Assembly (NCBI RefSeq): GCF_022647505.1
Contig: NZ_CP071409.1
Coordinates: 372,001-436,000, forward strand
DNA length: 64,000 nt
Origin: [Pantoea] beijingensis
Lineage (GTDB): Bacteria > Pseudomonadota > Gammaproteobacteria > Enterobacterales > Enterobacteriaceae
Direction of reading: 5' to 3'
Of the stretch, positions 1 through 9,049 are shown piece by piece; the first letter of the stretch is position 1, and the number at the start of each line of letters is the position of its first letter. The position numbers were made by a program, and so were the translations under genes. A model generated the notes under the pieces. It saw nothing but the letters and a program-made list of their open reading frames with translations, had not been told where the DNA came from and searched no databases.

Positions 1-2
1 GC

Positions 3-302
3 GGAGAGTCGGAAACCAGCGTGATGCTGCATTTGCACCCTGAACTGGTACAGATGCAGTATGCGGAAAATTTCGTTTCGGCCTCGGTAGCTTCGGCGGA
101 GAAAGGTGGGATTCTAACGCCCGAAGGTGGCGTAAGCTTTGGCTGGATGGCTGAGGATCTTCATCCTTCCGGTACGACCGGTAATGCGGCCTCAGCGGAT
201 GCAGCCCGTGGAAAAATTGAAACAGAACGTGCTGCCCAGGCGTTAGTTCAATTGGTTCAGGAGGTACAGGCTTTTACGCCATTTCCGCCATCATCCCTTT
301 AA
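3..302 (+). CDS. Creatininase-family amidohydrolase, C-terminal part (5' end outside window)
   Basis: The frame is open from the window edge to TAA at 300-302, so only about the last 99 residues are visible. The fragment opens with GESETSVML, which resembles the H-A-G-E-x-E-T-S motif of the creatininase / creatinine amidohydrolase family, where the Glu is a metal ligand. It also has the usual late segment around HPSGTTGNA. Members hydrolyse cyclic or linear amides (creatinine, formamidopyrimidines); the substrate cannot be read here. The 3' end overlaps the convergent LysR gene by 29 bases. It lies beside a nucleoside-like importer and an isochorismatase-fold amidase, which suggests a joint role in breaking down a small nitrogen compound (inference). 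Confidence 0.75.
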   Translation, partial: GESETSVMLHLHPELVQMQYAENFVSASVASAEKGGILTPEGGVSFGWMAEDLHPSGTTGNAASADAARGKIETERAAQALVQLVQEVQAFTPFPPSSL

Positions 303-1173
303 TCGTTTCTGCTAATACGCTGCCAATTGCGCTGGTGCCACGATCGTGACCGATCAGCATCAGTGTTTGCGGCTGCTGCGACAATTCACGCACCGGAATA
401 TAGATCAATCTGCCGCTGCGTAAATCAAATTCAATATCGAACGGTGTTAAAAAGGTGAGCGCCTGATCGACCATCGCGGCCTGGCGCATCACTTCAATGG
501 AGTTGGTTTCAATGACCGGCTGCATGGTCACCTTGGCTCGTGCGAAAAGATCGTTAAGATAAGGGCGGATCACCATACTTTTATCGGCAATAACCAATGA
601 ATGTGGCACACAATCGCTGAGACGCAGGCTGGTTTTATCTGCCAGAATATGGCCCGGCGCAACCACAGCACCCAGACGGCCAACTGACGATGCGAGGGTT
701 CTTAACGTCGGCGGGAGTTCGAAATCGAAACCGAGCCCTAAATCGGCCTCGCCGGAGGCGACAGCATTGATAATATCTTCACCGGTGGTCATTTGACGAA
801 GGATCAATTTGACGCGCGGATTTGCCCGACGAAACTCGGCAGCCGTGCGCGGAATCAGGTTTGCTGCCAGACCGCTCATCATTGCGACGGTTACTTCACC
901 GCGCCGTAACCCTTTCAACTCCTCAATTTTTATCTGTGCCCACTCCAGCTCCTTAAAGCTTTGCCGTACGTGGTGGATAAGCGTTTCACCAGCGGCGGTC
1001 AGCACCATTTTTCGTGGCAGTCGTTGGAACAGCGGGGTACCTAATGTTTCTTCCAGCGCCAGGATCTGGCGGTTAATCGCTGAGGCTGAAATATGCAGGC
1101 GTGCCGCTGCCTTACGGATCGATCCACACCGCGCCACTTCATCAAGATAAATTAACAACCGGTGCTGCAGCAT
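274..1173 (-). CDS. LysR-family transcriptional regulator
   Basis: 299 residues, the normal LysR length. The N-terminal winged helix-turn-helix (about residues 1-60) contains GSIRKAAARLHISASAINRQ and the typical LFQRLPRKMVLTAAGE wing; the rest is a periplasmic-binding-like effector domain. An AAGGAGA ribosome-binding site lies 4 bases before the ATG. It is divergent from the BMP-type ABC operon at 1284 across 110 bases, the classic arrangement for a LysR activator of the neighbouring operon. The 3' end overlaps the creatininase-family gene on the other strand. The effector is unknown, probably the imported compound or a product of it. Confidence 0.9.
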   Translation of the reverse strand: MLQHRLLIYLDEVARCGSIRKAAARLHISASAINRQILALEETLGTPLFQRLPRKMVLTAAGETLIHHVRQSFKELEWAQIKIEELKGLRRGEVTVAMMSGLAANLIPRTAAEFRRANPRVKLILRQMTTGEDIINAVASGEADLGLGFDFELPPTLRTLASSVGRLGAVVAPGHILADKTSLRLSDCVPHSLVIADKSMVIRPYLNDLFARAKVTMQPVIETNSIEVMRQAAMVDQALTFLTPFDIEFDLRSGRLIYIPVRELSQQPQTLMLIGHDRGTSAIGSVLAETIKGMMAEMA

Positions 1174-1218
1174 GCTTCTCCTTTGCGTTGCCTTTTAGGC
1201 ATCACTGAGTGCGAAAAT

Positions 1219-1263
1219 ATATGCTTTTAAGGTAACGAAAATCACGGCATAACAGAAGCATAT
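1219..1263. promoter_or_regulatory. Candidate LysR operator: 8-bp inverted repeat in divergent intergenic region
   Basis: ATATGCTT (1219-1226) and AAGCATAT (1256-1263) are perfect inverted copies 29 bases apart, between the divergent lysR-type gene and the ABC operon. The position suits a regulator site or an mRNA hairpin just before the AGGAGGAG ribosome-binding site of the substrate-binding protein. Which of the two it is cannot be told from the sequence. Confidence 0.4.
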
Positions 1264-1283
1264 TTAGCAGGAGGAGCATAAAA

Positions 1284-2291
1284 ATGGCGGGTTTAAGTCG
1301 CAGAGATTTCGCAAAAATGCTGGCAGGAGCGGTGTTGTTGCCCACACTCACTCCGCTGTTATCAAGTAAAGCGCAGGCGGCAGACGCACACGTTAAAGTC
1401 GCGTTGCTGTTACCCGGCTCTATTGCTGATGGCGGCTGGAATACATTGGCCTGGCAAGGACTGCAATCGCTGAAAAAACAGGGCTATACCGTTGCCTACA
1501 GCGAGAGCGTGCCGCAGGCACAGATGGAACAGGCAATCCGTGGCTATGCCGATGACGGTTTTGCGCTCATTATCGGGCACAGCTTTGAGTATGGTTCTGC
1601 CTTTGCAGAAATTGCGCCTGAATATCCAGACACGCAGTTTTTTGCTTCTACATTCAAACCTGCTGAAGCTGCGCCGCCTAACGTTGAATATGTCGACCTG
1701 GCCTATATCCAGGCAGCATATGCAGCAGGCGCGCTGGCGGCATTGATCTCAACGAACGGTCGCGCTGTTGGTTTTGTCGGTGGTGGTGATAACCCTACAC
1801 AGCAAGGGATGATGCGGGCCTTTATCGCGGGTGCGGAGAAGGCGCGTTCGGGTGTGAAAGGCCTGGGCGTTATTACCGGTGAATACGGTAATGCAGCGAA
1901 GGGACGTGAAGCGGCAACCACCATGATCGGCAATGGGGCGGATGTGATTTGGCATGCGGCAGATGTCACCGGACTGGGGGCGTTGCAGGGAGCCGCAGCG
2001 GCAAAAGTGAAAGCTATTGGCTGCTATTCCGACCAGAAAGATATTGTTCCAGGTACCGTCGCCTGTAGTTTTAAGCAAAACCTTGACTGGTTGGTGGAAG
2101 AGGTAGGGCACTCGGTAGCTAACCACCAATTTTCGGGCGGGAAAGAGTGGCAGCCCAGCGTCGCTAAAAGTTGGTCGGTGATCTACGGCAGCGGCCAGTT
2201 TGACAGCAAGCTGGTTAGCGCCAGTGCATGGCAGGCTTTTCTGGCTATCTGGCAGCAGCTTGATAGTGGCGCGTTACTGGTAAAAGTCTGA
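1284..2291 (+). CDS. BMP-family ABC transporter substrate-binding protein, Tat-exported
   Basis: 335 residues. The N terminus has a twin-arginine motif (SRRDFAK, Arg6-Arg7), a hydrophobic stretch and a cleavage site near SSKAQA, so it should be exported folded by Tat. The mature part matches the basic membrane protein / PnrA-like family (GSIADGGWN start, ANHQFSGGKEW near the end), whose characterised members bind nucleosides. AGGAGGAG precedes the ATG. First gene of an operon with an ATPase, two permeases, a cupin and an isochorismatase-fold enzyme. The ligand is probably a purine- or pyrimidine-like compound (family inference). Confidence 0.88.
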   Translation: MAGLSRRDFAKMLAGAVLLPTLTPLLSSKAQAADAHVKVALLLPGSIADGGWNTLAWQGLQSLKKQGYTVAYSESVPQAQMEQAIRGYADDGFALIIGHSFEYGSAFAEIAPEYPDTQFFASTFKPAEAAPPNVEYVDLAYIQAAYAAGALAALISTNGRAVGFVGGGDNPTQQGMMRAFIAGAEKARSGVKGLGVITGEYGNAAKGREAATTMIGNGADVIWHAADVTGLGALQGAAAAKVKAIGCYSDQKDIVPGTVACSFKQNLDWLVEEVGHSVANHQFSGGKEWQPSVAKSWSVIYGSGQFDSKLVSASAWQAFLAIWQQLDSGALLVKV

Positions 2292-2307
2292 GGGGCGAGA
2301 GACGATT

Positions 2308-3849
2308 TTGACGACGGTGCGAGTTGCGCTTCAGAACATTACCAAACGCTTTGCCCGCGTGACCGCCAACGATCGCGTATCGCTGACGGTGAAAGCGGGG
2401 GAAATCCACGCGCTGCTCGGTGAGAATGGTGCGGGAAAAAGCACGCTGATGCAGATTTTGTATGGCCTCTATCACCCTGATGAAGGCGAAATTATTGTTG
2501 ATGGTCAGCCAGTACAGTTCCGCGATCCGGGGGATGCCATTGCCTGTGGTATCGGCATGGTACATCAGGAATTTATGCTCGTTCAGCCAATGAGTGTGGT
2601 TGAGAACGTTATCCTGGGCCTGAAAGAGAACGCCAGTGGACGGCTCGATCTGCATGCGGCCGCGGCGCGGCTCACGGCGCTGTCGAAGCAGCACGGGCTG
2701 GATGTCGATCCTTGGGCGAAGGTGCAGCATTTGCCGATTGGTGTGCAGCAGCGGGTAGAGATCCTCAAGTTACTTTATCGTGATGCCCAAGTGCTGATTC
2801 TTGATGAGCCCACGGCAGTCCTGACGCCGCAGGAAAAAGCTGGATTGTTTGCAACGTTAACGTCGCTACGTGCCGAAGGTCGTTCGGTCGTTATCGTAAC
2901 CCATAAGCTGTATGAAATTATGGCGATAGCCGATCGCGTATCGGTTATGCGTAGTGGAAAAATGGTCGATACCGTTGCGGTCACTGAAACGTCGGAAACA
3001 GATTTAGCCCGGCGCATGGTGGGACGAGATGTTGTGTTGCGCGTTAATAAATCGCCCTGCCGACCAGGAAAAGAGGTGTTGCGTGTCGACAGCATCGCAT
3101 TACGTGATGAAAGTGGTAAACAGAAAATTTGGCGTGCATCACTTCAGGTGGCGGCAGGTGAAATTCTCGGGATTGCCGGTGTTGACGGAAACGGTCAGTC
3201 AGAACTGGCGGATGCATTGCTCAACCTCCGCAGTGTGGAAGCGGGACGTATCTGGCTATCCGGCAAGGATATTACTGAAGATTCACCGGCGCAGCGCCGC
3301 GCTAAAGGCATTGGATTTATTCCTGCCGACCGTCGTGGCGTAGGCTCGATCACCTCTATGTCTATTGCCGATAACGCGATGCTTGGCGCGCAACAGACCT
3401 TTACCCGTGCGCGCGGCTGGCTATTAGATCGAGGGCGTATTGCCCGCCATGCGCAAAGTATTATTGCGCACTTCAAGGTGCGTACACCGGACAGTGAATT
3501 TGAAGCTGGAAAACTCTCCGGTGGGAACCTGCAAAAACTCATCCTTGGAAGAGAGGTGGCCCGTAATCCGCGACTGTTAGTGGTGGAGCAACCCACTCGC
3601 GGTTTGGATGTCGGTGCCGTAGAAGCGGTATGGCAAGGGCTGCTGGCTGCTCGTGAACAAGGGTGTGCCATTGTCATGATCTCAGCCGAGCTGGAAGAGA
3701 TTCTTAACCTCTCCGATCGTATTGCCGTGATGTACGGCGGTCAGATTGCCGGTGTGCTGGATGCGGCAGAGGCTACGCCGGAAAAACTGGGTGAACTAAT
3801 GGCGGGCGGTAAACTGAAAAAAGGAGCGGATGATGAAAAAGCTGCTTGA
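2308..3849 (+). CDS. Nucleoside/sugar-type ABC importer, duplicated ATP-binding subunit
   Basis: 513 residues with two fused nucleotide-binding domains, as in RbsA/MglA-like and nucleoside importers. The first domain has Walker A GENGAGKST and Walker B VLILDEPTAVL, with the family's odd signature LPIGVQQRVE. The second has a degenerate Walker A (GVDGNGQSE) but an intact LSGGNLQK signature and VVEQPTRGLD, so ATP hydrolysis is probably asymmetric, as is usual in this family. The start is TTG at 2308: the next in-frame Met lies beyond Walker A, so TTG is required. It overlaps the next gene by 20 bases. Confidence 0.9.
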   Translation: MTTVRVALQNITKRFARVTANDRVSLTVKAGEIHALLGENGAGKSTLMQILYGLYHPDEGEIIVDGQPVQFRDPGDAIACGIGMVHQEFMLVQPMSVVENVILGLKENASGRLDLHAAAARLTALSKQHGLDVDPWAKVQHLPIGVQQRVEILKLLYRDAQVLILDEPTAVLTPQEKAGLFATLTSLRAEGRSVVIVTHKLYEIMAIADRVSVMRSGKMVDTVAVTETSETDLARRMVGRDVVLRVNKSPCRPGKEVLRVDSIALRDESGKQKIWRASLQVAAGEILGIAGVDGNGQSELADALLNLRSVEAGRIWLSGKDITEDSPAQRRAKGIGFIPADRRGVGSITSMSIADNAMLGAQQTFTRARGWLLDRGRIARHAQSIIAHFKVRTPDSEFEAGKLSGGNLQKLILGREVARNPRLLVVEQPTRGLDVGAVEAVWQGLLAAREQGCAIVMISAELEEILNLSDRIAVMYGGQIAGVLDAAEATPEKLGELMAGGKLKKGADDEKAA

Positions 3850-4948
3850 GAAACGCCTGGCCCCCGTGGACTCCTCCTCGGCAATATTGATCACCTCGCT
3901 GAGCGCAATGCTGGCCGCGTTCGTGCTGGCGGGCCTGTTATTTATTCCCTTCGGTGGTAACCCATTGGTTGCCTATGGTTTCTTGTTTAGCGAGGCCTTC
4001 GGCTCGCTGCGCGGGATAGGGTTAACGCTGGTCCAGGCAACTCCACTAATGCTTATTGCGTTGGCTACCATCGTTATTTGGCGCGCGGGGCTGGGCTATA
4101 TCGGCTTTGAGGGGTGCTTTTTAGTTGGGGCAGCGGCGGCAAGCTGGATAGCGCTGTCCGGTACGCCACAGGGATTTCCCTGGACGTTACCGGATTGGTT
4201 CTACTGGCCTGCGGTGCTGATAGCGGCATTTGTCTCTGGCGCGCTGTGGGCTGGTTGGGTCGGAGCACTGCGAGTGCGGTTCGGCGGTAACGATGTGCTG
4301 ATCTCATTGATGGCAAACTACGTGGCGATCTTCCTGGTGCAATATTTGGTGTCAGGCCCGATGCGTGCCGTGGGCGATCTTCCGCAAACGCCGCGGTTGC
4401 CTCACGACAGTTGGTTACCCTATCTGGTCAACGGTATGCGGATGCACTGGGGGCTGGTGATTGCATTATTCTCCACGCTTTTTGTCTGGTGGCTAATCCG
4501 CGCGACGCCTGCCGGATATGAAATTATTGTGAGCGGCCTGAATCTGAAAGCGGCGCGTTATGGCGGAATCAATGTCGCGAAACGGCAGATGAGCGCCGTG
4601 CTGCTTGGCGGCGGCCTGGCGGCGCTGGCGGGACTCTGTGCGGTGCTTGGCGTACAGCATCGCTTGATGGATGGACTCTCTGGCGGCGTAGGATTTATTG
4701 GGGTGGTTGTAGCGCTACTGGCCCGGTTGAATCCGCTGCTGGTGATCCCCACGGCAATCCTTTATGGCGGGCTGGAAGTCGGCGGTAATGCTATGCAGCG
4801 TCAAACGGGCTTACCCACTTCAGTGGTGCTGATCCTGCAAAGCCTGGTGGTATTGCTGATTCTGGCAGGCGATATCCTGCGCTATTACCGCGTACGCTGG
4901 CCGGGTACAGCACGTTCAACGCCACCGTTGTCGGAGGACACGCCATGA
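3830..4948 (+). CDS. ABC importer permease 1 (BPD_transp_2 / branched-chain-type)
   Basis: 372 residues, strongly hydrophobic, with about nine or ten membrane segments and the conserved loop NPLVAYGFLFSEAFGS...RGIGLTLVQATPLML found in permeases of BMP-dependent nucleoside importers. It starts inside the 3' end of the ATPase gene (20-base overlap) and ends in an ATGA overlap with the second permease, so the import genes are translationally coupled. Together with the next protein it should form the heterodimeric inner-membrane channel for the ligand delivered by the Tat-exported binding protein. Confidence 0.88.
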   Translation: MMKKLLEKRLAPVDSSSAILITSLSAMLAAFVLAGLLFIPFGGNPLVAYGFLFSEAFGSLRGIGLTLVQATPLMLIALATIVIWRAGLGYIGFEGCFLVGAAAASWIALSGTPQGFPWTLPDWFYWPAVLIAAFVSGALWAGWVGALRVRFGGNDVLISLMANYVAIFLVQYLVSGPMRAVGDLPQTPRLPHDSWLPYLVNGMRMHWGLVIALFSTLFVWWLIRATPAGYEIIVSGLNLKAARYGGINVAKRQMSAVLLGGGLAALAGLCAVLGVQHRLMDGLSGGVGFIGVVVALLARLNPLLVIPTAILYGGLEVGGNAMQRQTGLPTSVVLILQSLVVLLILAGDILRYYRVRWPGTARSTPPLSEDTP

Positions 4949-5883
4949 ATGAATTAATGAATGTTAATAACGCTTTCATCGTCACCTGGTTGGCCGCTGC
5001 GGTGCGTTTAGCCGGGCCGGTATTGCTTGCCGCACTTGGTGAAATCTATGCTGAACGCGCCGGGGTACTGAATATCGGTATCGAAGGGGCCATCTTGATG
5101 GGGGCGCTGGGCAGCTATATGACTGCAGTATATAGCGGTTCCACAGTGCTCGGGTTTATGGCTGGAGGCGTTGCGGGGCTGGTGGTAGGTTTCTTACTGG
5201 CTGCGCTGTATCTGCGCGCGCATGCCAGTCAAATTGTGGTCGGTATCGTCTTTAATATCCTTGCGGGAGGGTTTGCCACCTGGATCTACTCATTGATGAT
5301 GGGCGATAGGTCGTCACCTACTATTGCTATGTTGGATCCGGTTGCCATTCCACTGCTGTCCGATATCCCTGGGTTGGGGCCAGTACTATTCAAGCAACCG
5401 CTACCGCTCTGGTTTACTTTGGCGCTGGTGGTTATCGCCCATTATGGTCTGTTCCACACCCGATTTGGACTGTCTCTGCGTGCGGTCGGTGAAAACCCCC
5501 GAGCGGCGCATGCCGCGGGTATTAACGTATTGAAAATTCGTACCTGGGGCGTGTTGCTCTCCTGTATAGGCGCAGGGCTGGCAGGCAGCTATCTGGTGAC
5601 CGCGCAGATTGGGCTTTTTCGCGACAATATTGTTAGTGGGCAGGGATTTATCGCTCTTGCTATCGTGATTTTTGGTCGCTGGAGCCCATTCAAGGCTTTA
5701 ATCGCAGCGTTTATTTTTGGTGCTGCCGATGCCCTTCAGCTATCGCTTCAGCTATTTGAGAGTACGTTACCGCCACAGTTACTGCTGGCATTGCCTTATT
5801 TGCTCACCATCCTGGCAATGTCCGGCGTGGTGGGGCGCACGGTTCAGCCGGGCGCATTAACTCAGCCTTATCGTAAGGAGTAG
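4945..5883 (+). CDS. ABC importer permease 2
   Basis: 312 residues, the second and shorter permease typical of BMP-family importers. It contains LGEIYAERAGVLNIGIEGAI, the hallmark segment of the second permease in nucleoside ABC transporters, and about eight to ten hydrophobic helices. The start codon overlaps the stop of permease 1 (ATGA). An AAGGAG motif at the end of the gene serves the following cupin gene. It partners permease 1 in the inner membrane. Confidence 0.88.
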   Translation: MNELMNVNNAFIVTWLAAAVRLAGPVLLAALGEIYAERAGVLNIGIEGAILMGALGSYMTAVYSGSTVLGFMAGGVAGLVVGFLLAALYLRAHASQIVVGIVFNILAGGFATWIYSLMMGDRSSPTIAMLDPVAIPLLSDIPGLGPVLFKQPLPLWFTLALVVIAHYGLFHTRFGLSLRAVGENPRAAHAAGINVLKIRTWGVLLSCIGAGLAGSYLVTAQIGLFRDNIVSGQGFIALAIVIFGRWSPFKALIAAFIFGAADALQLSLQLFESTLPPQLLLALPYLLTILAMSGVVGRTVQPGALTQPYRKE

Positions 5884-5886
5884 TGG

Positions 5887-6309
5887 ATGATGAACTTCCG
5901 GTTAACTAATGTGGCAGATGCGCAGGTGTTTCGTATCAGCCCGCAGGACACGAACTATTTCGCCGTGCTTTTTGATAAGCAACAGGATGATATTGATAAC
6001 ATCTTTGTCGTGGAGATCTTCACTGTTGGTGGAGCAACACCGCCTAACGCCCATGTCCATGCGCATGAGTTCTTCTACGTGTTACAAGGCGAAGGTGTGG
6101 CCAGTTGCAATGGCAATGAAGTGATTATTGGCAAAGGTGACGCTTTGCTACTCCATCCGGGGAATGAACATCTTATCCGCAATACTGGCAACGGTAAGCT
6201 GTATACGCTCACGGTTATGACGCCAAATGAAGGATTTGCCGAGCTTATTCGCAGCGGTGAGCCCATGACGCTGGATGAAGAAGATTTACGCGTGCTGAGC
6301 GGGAGTTGA
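5887..6309 (+). CDS. Small single-domain cupin protein
   Basis: 140 residues forming one cupin barrel. Motif 1 is PNAHVHAHEFFYVLQGEG, with the two His and the Glu that bind metal, and motif 2 is HPGNEHLIRNTG with the further His. AAGGAG precedes two consecutive ATG codons (5887 and 5890); the first is used here. It lies 3 bases after the permease and 1 base before the isochorismatase-fold gene. Cupins beside amidases often act as isomerases, dioxygenases or ligand sensors; no specific activity can be named. Full length, no sign of damage. Confidence 0.8.
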   Translation: MMNFRLTNVADAQVFRISPQDTNYFAVLFDKQQDDIDNIFVVEIFTVGGATPPNAHVHAHEFFYVLQGEGVASCNGNEVIIGKGDALLLHPGNEHLIRNTGNGKLYTLTVMTPNEGFAELIRSGEPMTLDEEDLRVLSGS

Positions 6310-6310
6310 C

Positions 6311-7072
6311 ATGACGGGAAATCCACTGGGAAGTGCGCCGCATAATCAATGGCACGTCAGCGAAACCCAGGTTGATATGGTTCGGGCACTGCCTGTACCC
6401 CGCCCGCTGACACTTAGCAGTGCAGGGCGTGAAGTCACTTTTGATTTGACCCGTACAGCACTGTTGGTCATCGATATGCAGAATGATTTTTGCCACGTTG
6501 ACGGCTGGCTCAGCCATATTGGCGTTGATGTTTCCGCAGCACGGAAGCCAATCGCACCGCTGCAAAAATTGCTGCCTACTTTGCGTAACGTTGATGTCCC
6601 GGTAATCTGGCTTAACTGGGGTAACCGGCCGGATAGACTTAATCTGAGCCCGGCATTGCTACATGTTTATAATCCCCATGGTGATGGTGTCGGCTTGGGG
6701 GATGCGCTGCCGGGGTCGGGTGCTCCGGTATTACAGGCGGGCAGTTGGGCGGCGGCGGTGGTTGATGAGCTGACGCCGGAGTCTGATGATATTCGGATCG
6801 ACAAGTACCGGATGTCTGGTTTCCAGGACACGATGCTGGATAGCGTGCTGCGAAACCTGGGCGTTTCCACGCTGTTATTTGCTGGCGTCAATGCCGATCA
6901 GTGTGTGCTCTGTACACTACAGGACGCGAATTTCCACGGGTATGACTGCCTGCTGCTGGAAGATTGCAGCGCGACGACATCGCCCGCTTACTGCCTTGAT
7001 GCTACGTTATATAATGTTCAACAATGCTTTGGTTTTGTCGTGAACTCGGCTGAGCTGGTAAAGCAACTTTAG
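6311..7072 (+). CDS. Isochorismatase-family cysteine hydrolase
   Basis: 253 residues. The Asp-Lys-Cys triad of the isochorismatase fold is visible: Asp in LLVIDMQNDF, Lys in RIDKYRMSGF, and Cys in NADQCVLCT, preceded by the VNADQC cis-peptide loop. Family members with this triad include N-carbamoylsarcosine amidase, ureidoacrylate amidohydrolase and biuret hydrolase; true isochorismatases have a different context. An N-terminal extension of about 45 residues precedes the core. Last gene of the importer operon. With a creatininase-family gene nearby, a creatinine/ureide type amide pathway is possible but unproven. Confidence 0.85.
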   Translation: MTGNPLGSAPHNQWHVSETQVDMVRALPVPRPLTLSSAGREVTFDLTRTALLVIDMQNDFCHVDGWLSHIGVDVSAARKPIAPLQKLLPTLRNVDVPVIWLNWGNRPDRLNLSPALLHVYNPHGDGVGLGDALPGSGAPVLQAGSWAAAVVDELTPESDDIRIDKYRMSGFQDTMLDSVLRNLGVSTLLFAGVNADQCVLCTLQDANFHGYDCLLLEDCSATTSPAYCLDATLYNVQQCFGFVVNSAELVKQL

Positions 7073-7149
7073 GGCGCGAGCAGGGCATGTTCCGAGGGGA
7101 CAGGAGCGGGGCTGATGCCCGCGCTCCAACGGCCTGACAGAATAGGCCC

Positions 7150-7368
7150 TTAATCGCGCAACTGCCCACGCGGCATAATATTGATGGTTTCATGCAGTTC
7201 CGACCAAACCAGCACCGCTTCGCCGCTGGTTAGCTGGCGGCGAACGTCTTCAACTTTACCTTCTAAAGAACGTTCCTGTTCGCCGTAGTCGGTACCTTCT
7301 CGTAATACAAAAGATTCAATCAGGTTATCCAGTGTTTCAGGTGTCAGGTCTTGCCAGGGAATGATCAC
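7150..7368 (-). CDS. yheU: YheU family protein (UPF0270)
   Basis: 72 residues, the same size as E. coli YheU and recognisable throughout ([20 protein letters not shown], then REGTDYGE and SLEGKV). Function unknown; small, soluble and acidic. It follows yheT by 4 bases on the same strand, as in E. coli, so they are co-transcribed. In E. coli prkB comes next; here the ABC importer operon lies on the other side, so the backbone is interrupted at this point. Confidence 0.93.
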   Translation of the reverse strand: MIIPWQDLTPETLDNLIESFVLREGTDYGEQERSLEGKVEDVRRQLTSGEAVLVWSELHETINIMPRGQLRD

Positions 7369-7372
7369 AGCT

Positions 7373-8389
7373 TTAGTTATCCAGATAATGAGAAAGCCAT
7401 TGCGGAATGCGTGTTTCCAGCCACATTTGCGGTTTACGCAATGTGCCGCCGACGAAGCCGACGTGCCCGCCGTTTTCCGTTAGTTGATATTCAATATTAG
7501 CAGGTAAGTTTGCCGGATCCGGGATCACCGCGTCAGTCATAAAAGGATCGTCTTTCGCGTGGATGATCAATAGCGGTTTACGCACGTTGGGTAGTAGCGG
7601 CAGCGCGCTACAGCGCCGATAGTAATCGATAGCACTGGTAAAGCCATGGGCACGTGCGGTGATGGCATCATCAAAATCGCGCAGCTTCTTCAATCCTTTC
7701 AATTGCGGCAAATCTACAGGCAGTGTACCTGGCCACGCAAGGAGTTTACGTTTGGCGGTTTGCTTAAGCAGTTTTAGTAAGTAGCGTTGATAAATACGCG
7801 AAAACCCCTGTTCCAGGCGGTCAGTACAAGGCTCCAGCATCAATGGGGCAGAAACGACCGCGCCGGCATCCAGCAGACACCGATCGCCCTGTTTACCCAT
7901 CAGGCAGGCCAACATATTGCCTCCCAGCGATACGCCAACGGCAGCGGTGGGCACTTTCCCCCACGTTTGTTGTAGCCACTGCAGAAAAAAGCTGGCATCT
8001 TCCGTCTCGCCGGAGTGGTAAATGCGCTGCAGGCGATTCGGTTCACCGCTACAACCACGAAAGTGCATCACCACGCCAAGCCAACCGCGATCTTTCCATG
8101 CCTGTAACAGTCCATGCGCATAAGGGCTGTGAAAACTGCCTTCCAGCCCGTGAAACAGAACCACTCGCGGCTTATGTCGGGCCTGAGCGGGATTTTCACT
8201 CCATGCCAGGTCGACAAAGTCGCCATCGGGCAATTCGAGTCGCTGCCAACTGGGCTGCAAATGAATGCGTCGTCTTACCAGACGTGGAAGGAGGGTTTGC
8301 AGGTGCGGATTACGCATCCCAGGCATTGGCGTGAACATAATGTCATCCATGTCGTTAAAAATGATGTTGTAAAGGCTTGTACGATCCAT
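7373..8389 (-). CDS. yheT: YheT family alpha/beta hydrolase
   Basis: Up to 338 residues. Alpha/beta-hydrolase features: the oxyanion region [16 protein letters not shown], the nucleophile elbow GVSLGGN with Ser, an Asp in [10 protein letters not shown] and a late His in [10 protein letters not shown]. The family opens around the conserved [17 protein letters not shown], so the true start may be the ATG at 8350 or 8338 rather than 8389; none has a clear ribosome-binding site. Probable esterase or lipase-like enzyme with unknown substrate. In E. coli yheT is next to yheS; here about 10 kb of other genes lie between them. Confidence 0.9.
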   Translation of the reverse strand: MDRTSLYNIIFNDMDDIMFTPMPGMRNPHLQTLLPRLVRRRIHLQPSWQRLELPDGDFVDLAWSENPAQARHKPRVVLFHGLEGSFHSPYAHGLLQAWKDRGWLGVVMHFRGCSGEPNRLQRIYHSGETEDASFFLQWLQQTWGKVPTAAVGVSLGGNMLACLMGKQGDRCLLDAGAVVSAPLMLEPCTDRLEQGFSRIYQRYLLKLLKQTAKRKLLAWPGTLPVDLPQLKGLKKLRDFDDAITARAHGFTSAIDYYRRCSALPLLPNVRKPLLIIHAKDDPFMTDAVIPDPANLPANIEYQLTENGGHVGFVGGTLRKPQMWLETRIPQWLSHYLDN

Positions 8390-8446
8390 ATCACGCTGTT
8401 AGCTTCGGTAAGTTCGCAATTTTTTAGGGTGAGAGGCACCCGATTC

Positions 8447-9049
8447 ATGGAACTCAGTCTTTTTCTCTCTATGCTCGGTTTTTTATGGGTCGCGGCAATT
8501 ACGCCTGGTCCTAATAATATGTTACTCACCGCCTCCGGTGCTAATTTTGGTTTCCTTCGCTCATTGCCATTGATGGTTGGCATTATGCTTGGGATGCAGG
8601 TGATGTTGCTGCTGGTCGCTTTCGGCGTTGGCGGCTTGATCCTACTCTATCCGGCTCTGCATCTTATTCTGAAGATTGCCGGTAGCCTTTATTTGTTATG
8701 GCTGGCGTGGAAAATCGGTACGGCCGCCTATGAAACACTGGAGGTTGATGCAGGGCCACAAAACCCGATGCCATTCTGGCAGGGGGGATTATTACAGCTG
8801 ATTAACCCGAAGGCATGGCTTATGGCGCTGGGGGCGGTGGCCAGTTTCAGCCTGGCCGGTGAAGCCTGGCGTGCTTCCGTGATCGCGATAAGCATTGGAA
8901 TGGTGTTGGTCAATGCGGTGGCGGGGGTAATCTGGCTTGGTTTTGGGACGTTGATTGGCCGTATTTTACGTAGCAGACGGGCATGGACCATATTCAACGT
9001 TTCGATGGGACTGCTCACGGCGGCCTGTGTCCTGCTAATCTGGCATTGA
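8447..9049 (+). CDS. LysE/RhtB-family amino-acid exporter
   Basis: 200 residues with about six hydrophobic helices. The N terminus (MELSLFLSMLGFLWVAAITPGPNN) carries the family signature TPGPNN in helix 1, followed by GFLRSLPLMVGIMLG. The ATG at 8447 is chosen because the signature sits at the usual distance from it and GAGAGG lies upstream; the frame extends further upstream but reads through yheT. Predicted inner-membrane exporter of amino acids or homoserine lactone-like compounds. Divergent from yheT and convergent with the LacI-type gene, which ends at the next base. Confidence 0.85.
   Translation: MELSLFLSMLGFLWVAAITPGPNNMLLTASGANFGFLRSLPLMVGIMLGMQVMLLLVAFGVGGLILLYPALHLILKIAGSLYLLWLAWKIGTAAYETLEVDAGPQNPMPFWQGGLLQLINPKAWLMALGAVASFSLAGEAWRASVIAISIGMVLVNAVAGVIWLGFGTLIGRILRSRRAWTIFNVSMGLLTAACVLLIWH

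Noticed and set aside
3167..3200. Degenerate second Walker A (GVDGNGQSE) in the importer ATPase as a sign of a broken gene
   Set aside because: This degeneration is usual in the second domain of this ATPase family; the gene is otherwise intact.
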